A stretch of 64,000 nucleotides of DNA from Myxococcales bacterium (lineage in GTDB: Bacteria; Myxococcota_A; Polyangia; Haliangiales; Haliangiaceae), in the NCBI GenBank assembly GCA_016717005.1, contig JADJUF010000024.1, positions 62,001 through 126,000 of the forward strand, written 5' to 3'. The notes beneath the pieces are model-generated. The model was not told the DNA's origin. It did no database searches and saw only the letters and a list, made by a program, of their open reading frames with translations. Both the position numbers and the translations under genes were made by a program. Positions 16,189-23,700 of this stretch are shown here, piece after piece. Positions within the stretch are counted from its first letter, which is position 1, and each line of letters begins with the position of its first letter.

Positions 16189-16875
16189 ATGGTCGCCCTC
16201 CGGCACTGGCTCGTCGCGCTCGTCCCCCTCGCCGCGTGCGGGAGCACGCCCCGGACGCCGGTGCTGCTGGCGCCGCCGCCGGCCCCGGCCACCGTCGGGA
16301 CCCTGGCCGGGCCGCTGTGCAACGGCCAGACCTGCACCTGCCGGTCGGCCGACGCGCCCGGGGATGGCGGCGCGGGCACGCCCGACGACGGGGTCAAGCG
16401 GTTCGAGCTGCGGGTCGGTCCGTCCGAGCACGAGCTGTGGATCACGGTCGACGACGACGTGCTCTACAAGAGCCGGGCCCGGGCCCTGGACTGCTTCTAC
16501 CTCGACCTCGGCGCGGGCGAGCACAAGGTCGGGCTGCGAGCCTCGAACGACGGCGGCGTGTCGGCGGCGGTGACGATCGCCGAGTACGCGCCGGCGACCT
16601 CGTCCTGGTACGACACGTTCCGGTTCGAGTGCGGCACCCCCGGCGTGTGCTCGTACGACGAGCTGGCCGAGTACAAGGCGTCGCTCGTGAAGTACAAGCG
16701 CAACATCCACGACCCGTGCGGGTCGGTGAAGGTCAAGGGCCTGGCCTGGGACACCGACGTCGCGCCCGATCGCGCGCACCCAGGCAACCTGGCGGTGGCG
16801 CTGACGCTCGCCGTCTACGACTTCGCGCCCAAGCTGCCGCACGGCGATCCCGCGTGCGCGAACCGGTTCGAGTGA
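16189..16875 (+). CDS. Predicted lipoprotein of unknown function
   Basis: A 228-residue protein with a clear lipoprotein signal (MVALRHWLVALVPLAAC). The mature part has a cysteine-rich stretch (CNGQTCTC), a beta-rich middle (HELWITVDDDVLYKS, LGAGEHKVGLRASNDGG) and more cysteines toward the end, so disulfides in the periplasm are likely. I recognise no family. It ends 19 bp before mnmG and is divergent from bamD. Confidence 0.7.
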   Translation: MVALRHWLVALVPLAACGSTPRTPVLLAPPPAPATVGTLAGPLCNGQTCTCRSADAPGDGGAGTPDDGVKRFELRVGPSEHELWITVDDDVLYKSRARALDCFYLDLGAGEHKVGLRASNDGGVSAAVTIAEYAPATSSWYDTFRFECGTPGVCSYDELAEYKASLVKYKRNIHDPCGSVKVKGLAWDTDVAPDRAHPGNLAVALTLAVYDFAPKLPHGDPACANRFE

Positions 16876-16894
16876 CGCGCGCGTCGGGCGGCCG

Positions 16895-18841
16895 ATGACC
16901 GCGTTCGCGTACCCCGACGCCTACGACGTGATCGTCGTCGGCGCCGGCCACGCCGGGTGCGAGGCGGCGCTGGCGGCGGCCCGGCTGGGCGCGCGCACGC
17001 TGGTGCTGACCGGCTCGCTCGAGCTGGTCGCGCAGATGTCGTGCAACCCGGCGATCGGCGGCGTCGCCAAGGGCCACCTGGTCAAGGAGATCGACGCGCT
17101 CGGCGGCGCGATGGCCCAGGTCATCGACGCGACCGGCATCCAGTTCCGGCGGCTCAACGCGTCGAAGGGCCCGGCGGTGCGCTCGACCCGGGCCCAGGCC
17201 GACAAGCTGCGCTACCGCGAGGCCATGCGCGGTCGGCTCGAGGACACGCCCGGGCTGGCGCTGCGCCAGGCCGAGGTCGCGTCGATCGACACCGACGAGC
17301 GCGGCGGGCGGCCGCGGGTGGTCGGCGTGACGACCACGATGGGCGTGCGGTTCCGCGGCGGCGCGGTCGTGATCACGACCGGCACGTTCCTGCGCGGGGC
17401 GATCTTCGTCGGCGACGCCCGCGCCGCCGGCGGCCGGGCCGGCGAGGCCCCGGCGGTGTCGCTGTCGGGCTCGCTGGCGCGGCTGGGCCTGCCGCTGGCG
17501 CGGCTCAAGACCGGCACGCCGTGTCGGCTCGACGGCAAGACCATCGACTACGCCGCGCTCGAGGTCCAGGCCGGCGACGATCCGGCGCCGCGGTTCGCGC
17601 TCGACGCGTCGACCGCGCCGCCGCCGCTGGTGCAGCGGCCGTGCTGGCTCACGGCCACGACCGCCGCGACCCACGAGCTCATCCGCGCCAACCTGCACCG
17701 CTCGCCCCTGTACCAGGGCGCGATCGCCGGGGTCGGACCGCGCTACTGCCCGAGCATCGAGGACAAGGTCGTCCGGTTCGCGGACAAGCCCCGCCACCAG
17801 ATCTTCCTCGAGCCCGAGTCCACCGACCGGTTCGATCGCGGCGAGATCTACCCCAACGGCATCTCGACGTCGTTGCCGTACGACGTGCAGCTGGCGCTGG
17901 TGCGCACGATCCCGGGCCTCGAGCGCGCCGAGATGACCCGGCCCGGCTACGCGGTCGAGTACGACTACGTCGACCCGCGCGAGCTCCTGCCGACGCTCGA
18001 GACCCGGCGGGTCGCGGGCCTGTACCTGGGCGGGCAGATCAACGGCACGTCGGGCTACGAGGAGGCCGCGATCCAGGGCCTCCTGGCCGGGGCCAACGCC
18101 GCGCTGGCGCTGGCCGGGCGCGACCCGCTGATCCTGTCGCGGGCCCAGGCCTACGGCGGCGTCCTCGTCGACGACCTGGTCACGCGCGGCACCAAGGAGC
18201 CGTACCGGATGATGACCTCGCGCGCCGAGTTCCGGCTGCTCCTGCGCGAGGACAACACCGCCGACCGGCTGCTGCCGACCGCGCGCGCGGCCGGTCTGGT
18301 CGACGACGCGCGCTGGGCCTGGTTCGAGGCCCGGCAGGCGGCGCTGGCCGCGGCCCGCGAGCGCGCGCTGCGGGCGTCGGTCACCGGCACGCCCGCGGTC
18401 GAGGCGGCGCTGGCGCGGCTGGGCTCGGCGTCGGTGGCCGGGCGCCGCGCGACCCTGGCCGATCTCCTGCGCCGACCCGAGCTCGACTGGCGCGCGGTCG
18501 AGGAGGTCGCGGCCGCGGGCGGGGTGGCGGCCGCGACGACCGCGCCGGCGCTGCTCGAGCAGGTCGAGACCGAGGTCAAGTACGAGGGCTACCTCAAGCG
18601 CCAGGCCGCCGACGCCGCGCGCCTGGTCGAGGCCGACCGGGTGCCGCTGGCCCTCGACCTCGACTACGCCGGCATCCCGGGGCTGTCGCGCGAGGTGATC
18701 GAGAAGCTGTCGTCGCTGCGGCCGGTCTCGGTGGGGCAGGCGGCCCGGATCGACGGGGTCACCCCGGCCGCGATCTCGATCTTGATGACTCATCGCGCCT
18801 TGACGCGACGCCGTGGGGCCGACGTAAGCTCATCGGAATGA
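16895..18841 (+). CDS. mnmG: tRNA U34 carboxymethylaminomethyl-modification enzyme MnmG
   Basis: A 648-residue MnmG (GidA). The FAD-binding loop VVGAGHAGCEAALAAARLG starts at about residue 14. Signature one is CNPAIGGVAKGHLVKEIDAL and signature two GGQINGTSGYEEAAIQG. TSRAEFRLLLREDNTADRL and the helical C-terminal domain (YEGYLKRQAADAARL, GLSREVIEKLSSLRPVSVGQA) are present. With MnmE it modifies the wobble uridine of several tRNAs. The TGA overlaps the ATG of the next gene. Confidence 0.95.
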   Translation: MTAFAYPDAYDVIVVGAGHAGCEAALAAARLGARTLVLTGSLELVAQMSCNPAIGGVAKGHLVKEIDALGGAMAQVIDATGIQFRRLNASKGPAVRSTRAQADKLRYREAMRGRLEDTPGLALRQAEVASIDTDERGGRPRVVGVTTTMGVRFRGGAVVITTGTFLRGAIFVGDARAAGGRAGEAPAVSLSGSLARLGLPLARLKTGTPCRLDGKTIDYAALEVQAGDDPAPRFALDASTAPPPLVQRPCWLTATTAATHELIRANLHRSPLYQGAIAGVGPRYCPSIEDKVVRFADKPRHQIFLEPESTDRFDRGEIYPNGISTSLPYDVQLALVRTIPGLERAEMTRPGYAVEYDYVDPRELLPTLETRRVAGLYLGGQINGTSGYEEAAIQGLLAGANAALALAGRDPLILSRAQAYGGVLVDDLVTRGTKEPYRMMTSRAEFRLLLREDNTADRLLPTARAAGLVDDARWAWFEARQAALAAARERALRASVTGTPAVEAALARLGSASVAGRRATLADLLRRPELDWRAVEEVAAAGGVAAATTAPALLEQVETEVKYEGYLKRQAADAARLVEADRVPLALDLDYAGIPGLSREVIEKLSSLRPVSVGQAARIDGVTPAAISILMTHRALTRRRGADVSSSE

Positions 18842-20436
18842 CGAAGCGTCAGTCGAGGTTGTTCGGTCGTGTCACCCTGGGGTCGCTGGCGGCCTCGCTC
18901 CTGGCCGCCGGGAGCGCGCAGGCCGGCGGCCTGTACCTGCCCGGCAGCGGCCCGGTGTCGGTCGCGCGCGCCGGCGCGTCGGTCGCGTCGCTGTCGGATC
19001 CGTCGGCGATCGGCGTGAACCCGGCCGGCCTGGCGGGCACCAAGGGCACCGTCGTCCACGTCGGCAGCTCGCTGGTCAGCTTCAACATGACCTTCCAGCG
19101 CTACGGCGTGCATGAGGACGTGCCGGGCCGCACCGACCCGTGGGAGGGCCAGCCCTACGCCGCGGTGTCCGACGACTCCAAGCCGGCGATCGGCATCGGT
19201 CAGTTCCAGGCGGTGCCGACCATCGCGATCGCCACCGACCTGTCGAGCCTGGTCAAGGGCCTGGCCCTGGGCGTCGGCATCTACGCGCCGACCGCGTACC
19301 CGGCGCGGCGCATGGGCGCCGACTACACCCTCGAAGATCCGACCCGCCCGCCGCCGCCGACCCGCTACGACGTGATCGAGCAGACCGCCGCGGTGGTGCT
19401 GCCGTCGATCGCCCTGGCCTACCGCCCGATCCCGAAGCTCGACATCGGCGCCCGGTTCTCGTCGGGCTTCGCTGACATCGACGCCACGACCTACGTCTGG
19501 GGGCTGTCGAACTTCGAGGAGTGGGCCGGCAAGGACGCGAAGTTTCACGTCAAGGTCAAGGACCTGTTCGTGCCAGCGTTCGGTCTGGGCGCGCGCTACC
19601 GGGTGACGCCGGCCATAGAGGTCGGCGCCGCGTGGTCGAGCGCGATCGAGGTCCGGGCCGACGGCATCGGTGACGCGGTCCAGGGTTCGGGCGTCGAGCT
19701 CGGGCCGGGGCAGCGGCCGACGATCATCCCGATCGAGGACAGCGCGGCGCAGTGCAACAAGGGCGGCACCGCCGCCGAGCTCAAGGCGTGCGTGAACCTG
19801 AACCTGGCGGCGACGGTCACCGTCGGCGGCCGGTACATCGTGCGCGACGCCGCCGGCAAGCAGATGGCCGACGTCGAGGCCAACGTCGCCTGGGAGCAGT
19901 GGAGCAGCGCGACCGACCAGGAGGTCATCGTCGACGGCTTCGCGTCGCTCGACGGCACCACCAACGCCGGCGTGCCGCTCAACAAGACCATCATCCGCCA
20001 CGGCTTCAAGGACACCTACTCCTTCCGCCTCGGCGGCTCGTACGAGCGCGACATGGGCCCGGGCCGGGTGACCGTGCGCGGCGGCGTCGCCTACGACACC
20101 ACCGCCGCCAAGACCGGCTGGGAGCGCGCCGACCTCGACGGCGCCGCCCGCACGACCATGGCCCTGGGCGGGTCGATGACCCTCGACAAGGTCCGCATCG
20201 ACATCGGCGGCGGCATGGTCTACGAGGGCACGCGCACCCAGGACGCCGGCTGCAACAACAACACCCAGGGCGCCAACTGCACCGGCCCCGGCCTCGTGCC
20301 GCCCGACAAGCGCACCGGCCCCGATCCCATCCAGCCGGTCGCCGCGCCCGGCAGCCAGCAGATCAGCCCCATCAACCAGGGCGCGATCAGCTCGGGCTAC
20401 AAGCTGCTGATGATCGGCGTCACGACCTGGGTCTGA
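18838..20436 (+). CDS. OmpP1/FadL-family outer-membrane transporter
   Basis: A 532-residue outer-membrane protein with a signal peptide ending near AAGSAQA. Mature GGLYLPGSGPVSVARAGASVA and DPSAIGVNPAGLAGTKGTVV match the FadL/OmpP1 N-terminus that plugs the barrel. PSIALAYRPIPKLDIGARFSSGF and repeated alternating beta strands follow. FadL proteins carry hydrophobic compounds, fatty acids or aromatics across the outer membrane; with a benzoyl-CoA cluster in the same region an aromatic substrate is possible but unproven. The start overlaps mnmG by four bases, an unusual pairing for a secreted protein. Confidence 0.82.
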   Translation: MTKRQSRLFGRVTLGSLAASLLAAGSAQAGGLYLPGSGPVSVARAGASVASLSDPSAIGVNPAGLAGTKGTVVHVGSSLVSFNMTFQRYGVHEDVPGRTDPWEGQPYAAVSDDSKPAIGIGQFQAVPTIAIATDLSSLVKGLALGVGIYAPTAYPARRMGADYTLEDPTRPPPPTRYDVIEQTAAVVLPSIALAYRPIPKLDIGARFSSGFADIDATTYVWGLSNFEEWAGKDAKFHVKVKDLFVPAFGLGARYRVTPAIEVGAAWSSAIEVRADGIGDAVQGSGVELGPGQRPTIIPIEDSAAQCNKGGTAAELKACVNLNLAATVTVGGRYIVRDAAGKQMADVEANVAWEQWSSATDQEVIVDGFASLDGTTNAGVPLNKTIIRHGFKDTYSFRLGGSYERDMGPGRVTVRGGVAYDTTAAKTGWERADLDGAARTTMALGGSMTLDKVRIDIGGGMVYEGTRTQDAGCNNNTQGANCTGPGLVPPDKRTGPDPIQPVAAPGSQQISPINQGAISSGYKLLMIGVTTWV

Positions 20437-20442
20437 CGCAGA

Positions 20443-20472
20443 GGGGACGGTGTCAACTTTGACAACGTTTGG
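20443..20472 (+). repeat. Left inverted repeat of the arr islet (REP-like)
   Basis: GGGGACGGTGTCAACTTTGA and the next ten bases recur in inverse orientation at 21318-21347 with about 27 of 30 matches. The unit contains TGTCAA...TTGACA-type internal symmetry. It starts seven bases after the porin stop codon. Confidence 0.7.
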
Positions 20473-20634
20473 CTCGGAGCATCGATAACGGTGGGATCTT
20501 CAGCCGGCCGCGATCGGCGCCCCCCTCTCCTCTCACCTTCCGGGAAGGGCAAGGCCTCCCGGCGCGGGCAGCGGGGACAGGTCGGATGCGCCGACGTCGG
20601 TGACGTCGCGGCTGCGAGCTATGATCGCTCGCCG

Positions 20635-21081
20635 ATGGCGACGCACACGACCCCAGAGCCGTTCAAGGTGTGGACCAACGACCGTGGCGAGGAAGGCTTC
20701 CTCCACGGGACGAAGGCTGACTTGAAGACCGGAGACCTCATCGAGCCCGGGCGCAGCTCGAACTACGGCAACAGGGACAACGCTGCCTTCGTCTACTTCA
20801 CCTCGACATTGGATGCCGCCACGTGGGGCGCCGAGCTGGCGATCGGTGACGGGCCGGGCCGCATCTACATCGTCGAGCCGACCGGCCCGTTCGAGGACGA
20901 CCCGAACCTCACCGATAAGAAGTTCCCCGGCAACCCGACGCGGTCGTACCGCACGCGGCCTCCGCTCCGGGTCATCGGCGAGATCACCGACTGGAAGGGC
21001 CACGCGCCCGAGCAACTCCAGGCGATGAAGGATGGCCTCGCGCGCCTCGCCGCGAGGGGCGTCGAGGCCATCAACGAGTAG
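20635..21081 (+). CDS. arr: NAD+--rifampin ADP-ribosyltransferase
   Basis: A 148-residue Arr enzyme. The family pattern is clear throughout: FLHGTKADLKTGDLIEPG, SSNYGNRDNAAFVYFTSTL, DAATWGAELAIGDGPGRIYI, VEPTGPFEDDPNLTDKKFPG, NPTRSYR and LRVIGEI. Arr transfers ADP-ribose from NAD to a hydroxyl of rifamycins, inactivating them. ATG 20635 gives the usual length. It has no operon partner and sits between inverted REP-like repeats with a toxin remnant, so it may have been acquired, though its base composition is not obviously foreign. Confidence 0.92.
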   Translation: MATHTTPEPFKVWTNDRGEEGFLHGTKADLKTGDLIEPGRSSNYGNRDNAAFVYFTSTLDAATWGAELAIGDGPGRIYIVEPTGPFEDDPNLTDKKFPGNPTRSYRTRPPLRVIGEITDWKGHAPEQLQAMKDGLARLAARGVEAINE

Positions 21082-21130
21082 CCGTCGCCCCAGCACGCGC
21101 ACTGCACCTCGCGCAACTCGCCGCACACTC

Positions 21131-21196
21131 ATGAGCGCCCGTGCCATTCACCGCGGTGACATCTTCTGGATCGCCCCCGACGATTCCAGAGGACCC
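21131..21196 (+). pseudogene. Truncated MazF/PemK-like toxin N-terminus
   Basis: ATG 21131 opens MSARAIHRGDIFWIAPDDSRG, which resembles the first strand and loop of MazF/PemK-family mRNA interferases (RGDIFWxxPDxSRG). After this the frame runs into GACCCCGTCCCCCTTTCGGC, repeat DNA related to the flanking REP-like units, and no further MazF sequence appears. The gene therefore looks cut by repeat insertion. No antitoxin gene is visible. The match rests on about 20 residues. Confidence 0.5.
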
Positions 21197-21372
21197 CGTC
21201 CCCCTTTCGGCCCGGCTGTTCTGGCGCGGCCGGCGGGAACAGCGCGGGGCGCCTGCGTCCGCGACTCGCCCGGGTCCCGATCGGCCGCGAGCCGGAGCGC
21301 GCCGCGAGCGGGACGGCCGAAAGGTTGTCAAAGCTGACACCGTCCCCCTCCAGTCGGCTGGGCAGCGGGAAC
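21196..21372. repeat. REP-like repeat cluster, including right inverted repeat (21318-21347)
   Basis: CCGTCCCCCTTTCGGCC at 21197-21213 faces GGCCGAAAGG at 21315-21324. Inside, GCTGTTC/GAACAGC can form a stem. The right arm 21318-21347 is the inverse of 20443-20472. A related stretch with CGGGAACAGCG and CCTGCG follows to about 21396. Apart from the MazF remnant the 317-bp gap 21082-21398 holds nothing else I recognise. Confidence 0.65.
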
Positions 21373-21398
21373 AGCGAAGGCGGCCTGCGCGTTGACGC

Positions 21399-22025
21399 GT
21401 GATGACGCGGAGCGGGACACGGTCGCGCGCGAGGTGGGCCGTGGGCGTGGCGCTGCTCGCGGTCGCGCTCGGTGCATGTGGCGATTGCGATGGCGATCAG
21501 CCGGCTGATCTTCGAGAGTTTCACGGCGATCCGTCCGGGGTCGTCTGCGGACAGCGCTGGTCGTACGACCATATGGGATTTGTCTGCAGCGATGCGTGGA
21601 TGACGCTTCGTGAGCTGGCGCCATTCAGTCGTCTGCGCTCCGTGAATCTAGATCGTACCACGATCGGTGGCCGCGGCGCGGTGCCGCTGCCCTCAGTCAC
21701 GAGCCTTGCCGTCTTGGACGCCAAGGTGCCGCCGGATGCGGTCGCGGTCGCGTTTCCGAATCTCGGTTCGCTCACCGTCAGTGGGAGCGGGTTCGATGTC
21801 TCCACGCTGCCCCCGATGCGCCGGCTCACTCGCCTCGTCGTCGCTCGGACCGCGCCGCCCAGCGGCGAGGCGATCGCGCGCCAGCCGGCCCTGCGGACCG
21901 TCGTCCTCAGTTACTTGAAGTGCGACGCGTGCGAGGAAGAAGTGGCTGCGGTGATCCGCGCGCTGCGCCCGGATATCGACGTCAAGACGTACACGCTGCA
22001 TGAACCCCGTCCCGGCGTGAGGTGA
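21399..22025 (+). CDS. Predicted lipoprotein, leucine-rich-repeat-like
   Basis: A 208-residue protein with a lipoprotein signal (VGVALLAVALGAC) and a mature CDCDG-type cysteine cluster. The body has short repeating hydrophobic units of LRR type (LAPFSRLRSVNLDRTTI, LPSVTSLAVLDAKV, FPNLGSLTVSGSGFDV, MRRLTRLVVARTAP), as in small surface proteins. Function unknown. Its codon use looks less G/C-biased than its neighbours. It lies in the REP-like islet, and its last codons and TGA recur 81 bp downstream. Confidence 0.65.
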   Translation: MMTRSGTRSRARWAVGVALLAVALGACGDCDGDQPADLREFHGDPSGVVCGQRWSYDHMGFVCSDAWMTLRELAPFSRLRSVNLDRTTIGGRGAVPLPSVTSLAVLDAKVPPDAVAVAFPNLGSLTVSGSGFDVSTLPPMRRLTRLVVARTAPPSGEAIARQPALRTVVLSYLKCDACEEEVAAVIRALRPDIDVKTYTLHEPRPGVR

Positions 22026-22319
22026 TCGAGCCAGCAGGGGAGGGCGGGGACGGTGTCAACGTTGAGCTGGGGCGGGGACGGTGAACCCCGTCCCGGCGTG
22101 AGGTGATCGAGCCAGGCAGGGGAGGGCGGGGGACGGCGTCAGCGTTGAGCTGAGGCGGGGAACGGTGTCACCGTCGAGCTGGGGCGGGGGACGGGGGCAA
22201 CGTTGACGACCTTGGCTCGCGGGCTCGCTCGCGGTTGGAGCTGCCAGTCAGCCGCGATGAGATCCACGCGCCGTCATGTGGAGGATCCAGACGCGCTGTC
22301 AACGTCGACACCGTCCCCG
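22001..22319. repeat. Gene-end duplication plus REP-like copies
   Basis: TGAACCCCGTCCCGGCGTGA at 22001 recurs at 22082, a period of 81 bp (27 codons) that includes the lipoprotein stop and keeps its frame. GGGGACGGTGTCAACGTTGA near 22047, two diverged copies near 22130 and 22160, and an inverse copy (TGTCAACGTCGACACCGTCC) near 22298 belong to the same family as the repeats at 20443 and 21318. The gap 22026-22320 holds no gene. Confidence 0.75.
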
Positions 22320-22320
22320 G

Positions 22321-23163
22321 TCAGGTCCGGACCAGCAGGCCGCGGTCGTCGAAGGCGACGGCGCCGTCCTTGAGGAGGCGGCCGACGGCGCGCTTGAAGG
22401 CCTTCTTCGAGAGGCCGAAGATGGCGCGGATCTGGTCGGGGCTGGACTTGTCGCCGACCCGCGGCGCGTCGGGGCGGGACATGATGGCGAGGATGGCGGC
22501 GGCGTCGTTGTCGAGCTCGTGGTGGGCGTGGCCGCGCAGGGACAGCACGAGCTTGCCGTCGGGCAGGATCGCGGCGACGCGGAACTGCGCGGCCTCGCCC
22601 CGGCCCAGGCGGTGGGGCTCGGTGGCCGGCACCAGGCCGACGTAGGCGCGGTCGATGATCACGAACAGGCCGATCGCCGGGTCCTCGCGCCAGGCCACGC
22701 CGTCGACCCACTCGTCGAGCTCGAAGCCGCCGCCCTCGGTCAGCATCGGCGCGACCCGCATGGTCGCGGCCAGGCGCGCGCTCTTGTCGAGGTACAGGCC
22801 GAACGGGTGGCGGGCGCCGACGACGAGCTCGCGGGTCTGCTCGGCGAACGGCACGAACAGCTCCTTGCCCAGGCCCCAGTCGACGAACGCGCCGTGGTCG
22901 GTGCACGACGTGACCTCGAGGAACGCGACCTCGCCCAGCACCAGCGCCGGCGTGGCGGTGGTCGCGACCACGCGCTCGTCGGAGTCGCGGTAGACGAACA
23001 CCGGCAGGGCGGCGCCGACCGCGGCGCCCTCGGGCAGCTCGCGCGCCGGCAGGAACACGGTCGCGGCGTCGGGCGCGTCGGCGATCGCGAGCCACGCGCC
23101 CGCGGCGTCGACCGAGTGGATCGTCAGGGTCACGCGCCGGCCCAGCAGGCCTTCCGGAGTCAT
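22321..23163 (-). CDS. CvfB/YitL-like S1-domain RNA-binding protein
   Basis: A 280-residue protein with the CvfB layout: two or three S1-like OB folds (VAFLEVTSCTDHGAFVDWGLGKELFVPF is the clearest) and a C-terminal winged helix (SPDQIRAIFGLSKKAFKRAV, GRLLKDGAVAFDDRGL). CvfB proteins bind RNA and affect virulence or translation in Firmicutes; the role in Gram-negatives is unclear. ATG 23163. Confidence 0.82.
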   Translation of the reverse strand: MTPEGLLGRRVTLTIHSVDAAGAWLAIADAPDAATVFLPARELPEGAAVGAALPVFVYRDSDERVVATTATPALVLGEVAFLEVTSCTDHGAFVDWGLGKELFVPFAEQTRELVVGARHPFGLYLDKSARLAATMRVAPMLTEGGGFELDEWVDGVAWREDPAIGLFVIIDRAYVGLVPATEPHRLGRGEAAQFRVAAILPDGKLVLSLRGHAHHELDNDAAAILAIMSRPDAPRVGDKSSPDQIRAIFGLSKKAFKRAVGRLLKDGAVAFDDRGLLVRT

Positions 23164-23259
23164 GCGTCGATGTACCCCCGAAGCCGTCGCGGATCAACGC
23201 GGGCGGGGCCCGGCCGGCGCGCAGGTGCGCGGGGGCCCGACGTCTGTCATGCTTGGGGC

Positions 23260-23517
23260 ATGAGCAAGGCGTTGGTTCGTCGCGGTGGCGGCAGCGGGAT
23301 CGTCCCCGCCGTCTGCAGCCTCTTCGTCCCCGGCGTCGGTCAGCTGGTCAACCGCGAGACCGACAAGGCCATCGGGGTGTTCGCCGTCTGGGGCATCGCC
23401 GGCCTCGGGCTGATCGGCGCCATCCCGCTGATCGGCGGCGTCGCGGCGCTGGTCGGCGTCGCGACCCACATCTACGCGGTCGGCGACGCCTACGTGCAGG
23501 GCCGCCGCAAGGGCTGA
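23260..23517 (+). CDS. Small TM2-like membrane protein
   Basis: An 85-residue protein with a basic N-terminus and two hydrophobic segments: IVPAVCSLFVPGVGQLVNRE and an IGVFAVWGIAGLGLIGAIPL stretch running on into GGVAALVGVATHIYAVGDAY. FVPGVGQLVNRE resembles the PGxGQ motif of TM2/DUF5683-type proteins. Function unknown. The following 183 bp to the next gene shows nothing recognisable. Confidence 0.65.
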   Translation: MSKALVRRGGGSGIVPAVCSLFVPGVGQLVNRETDKAIGVFAVWGIAGLGLIGAIPLIGGVAALVGVATHIYAVGDAYVQGRRKG

Positions 23518-23700
23518 GCGCGCGCGGCGGTCGACGCACAGCCTGCGCACGAATCCCCGTTCGGCCTCGCGCGGGCGCTCGGTTGCGCCACGCTGGTCGC
23601 CCTGACCTACGACGGCCCGCGGCTCATCCCGCGCGCCTGCGGCGCGGTCCGCGACGCGGTTCGCGCGACCGCCGCGCGGTGTCGATCGCTGCGCCGGCGC

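Noticed and set aside
16733..18793. Long minus-strand ORF opposite mnmG
   Set aside because: Composition is typical of antisense frames in GC-rich DNA; mnmG signatures are unmistakable on the plus strand.
22321..23163. Ribosomal protein S1 fragment
   Set aside because: The S1-like folds are followed by a C-terminal winged helix, as in CvfB, and the length fits that family.
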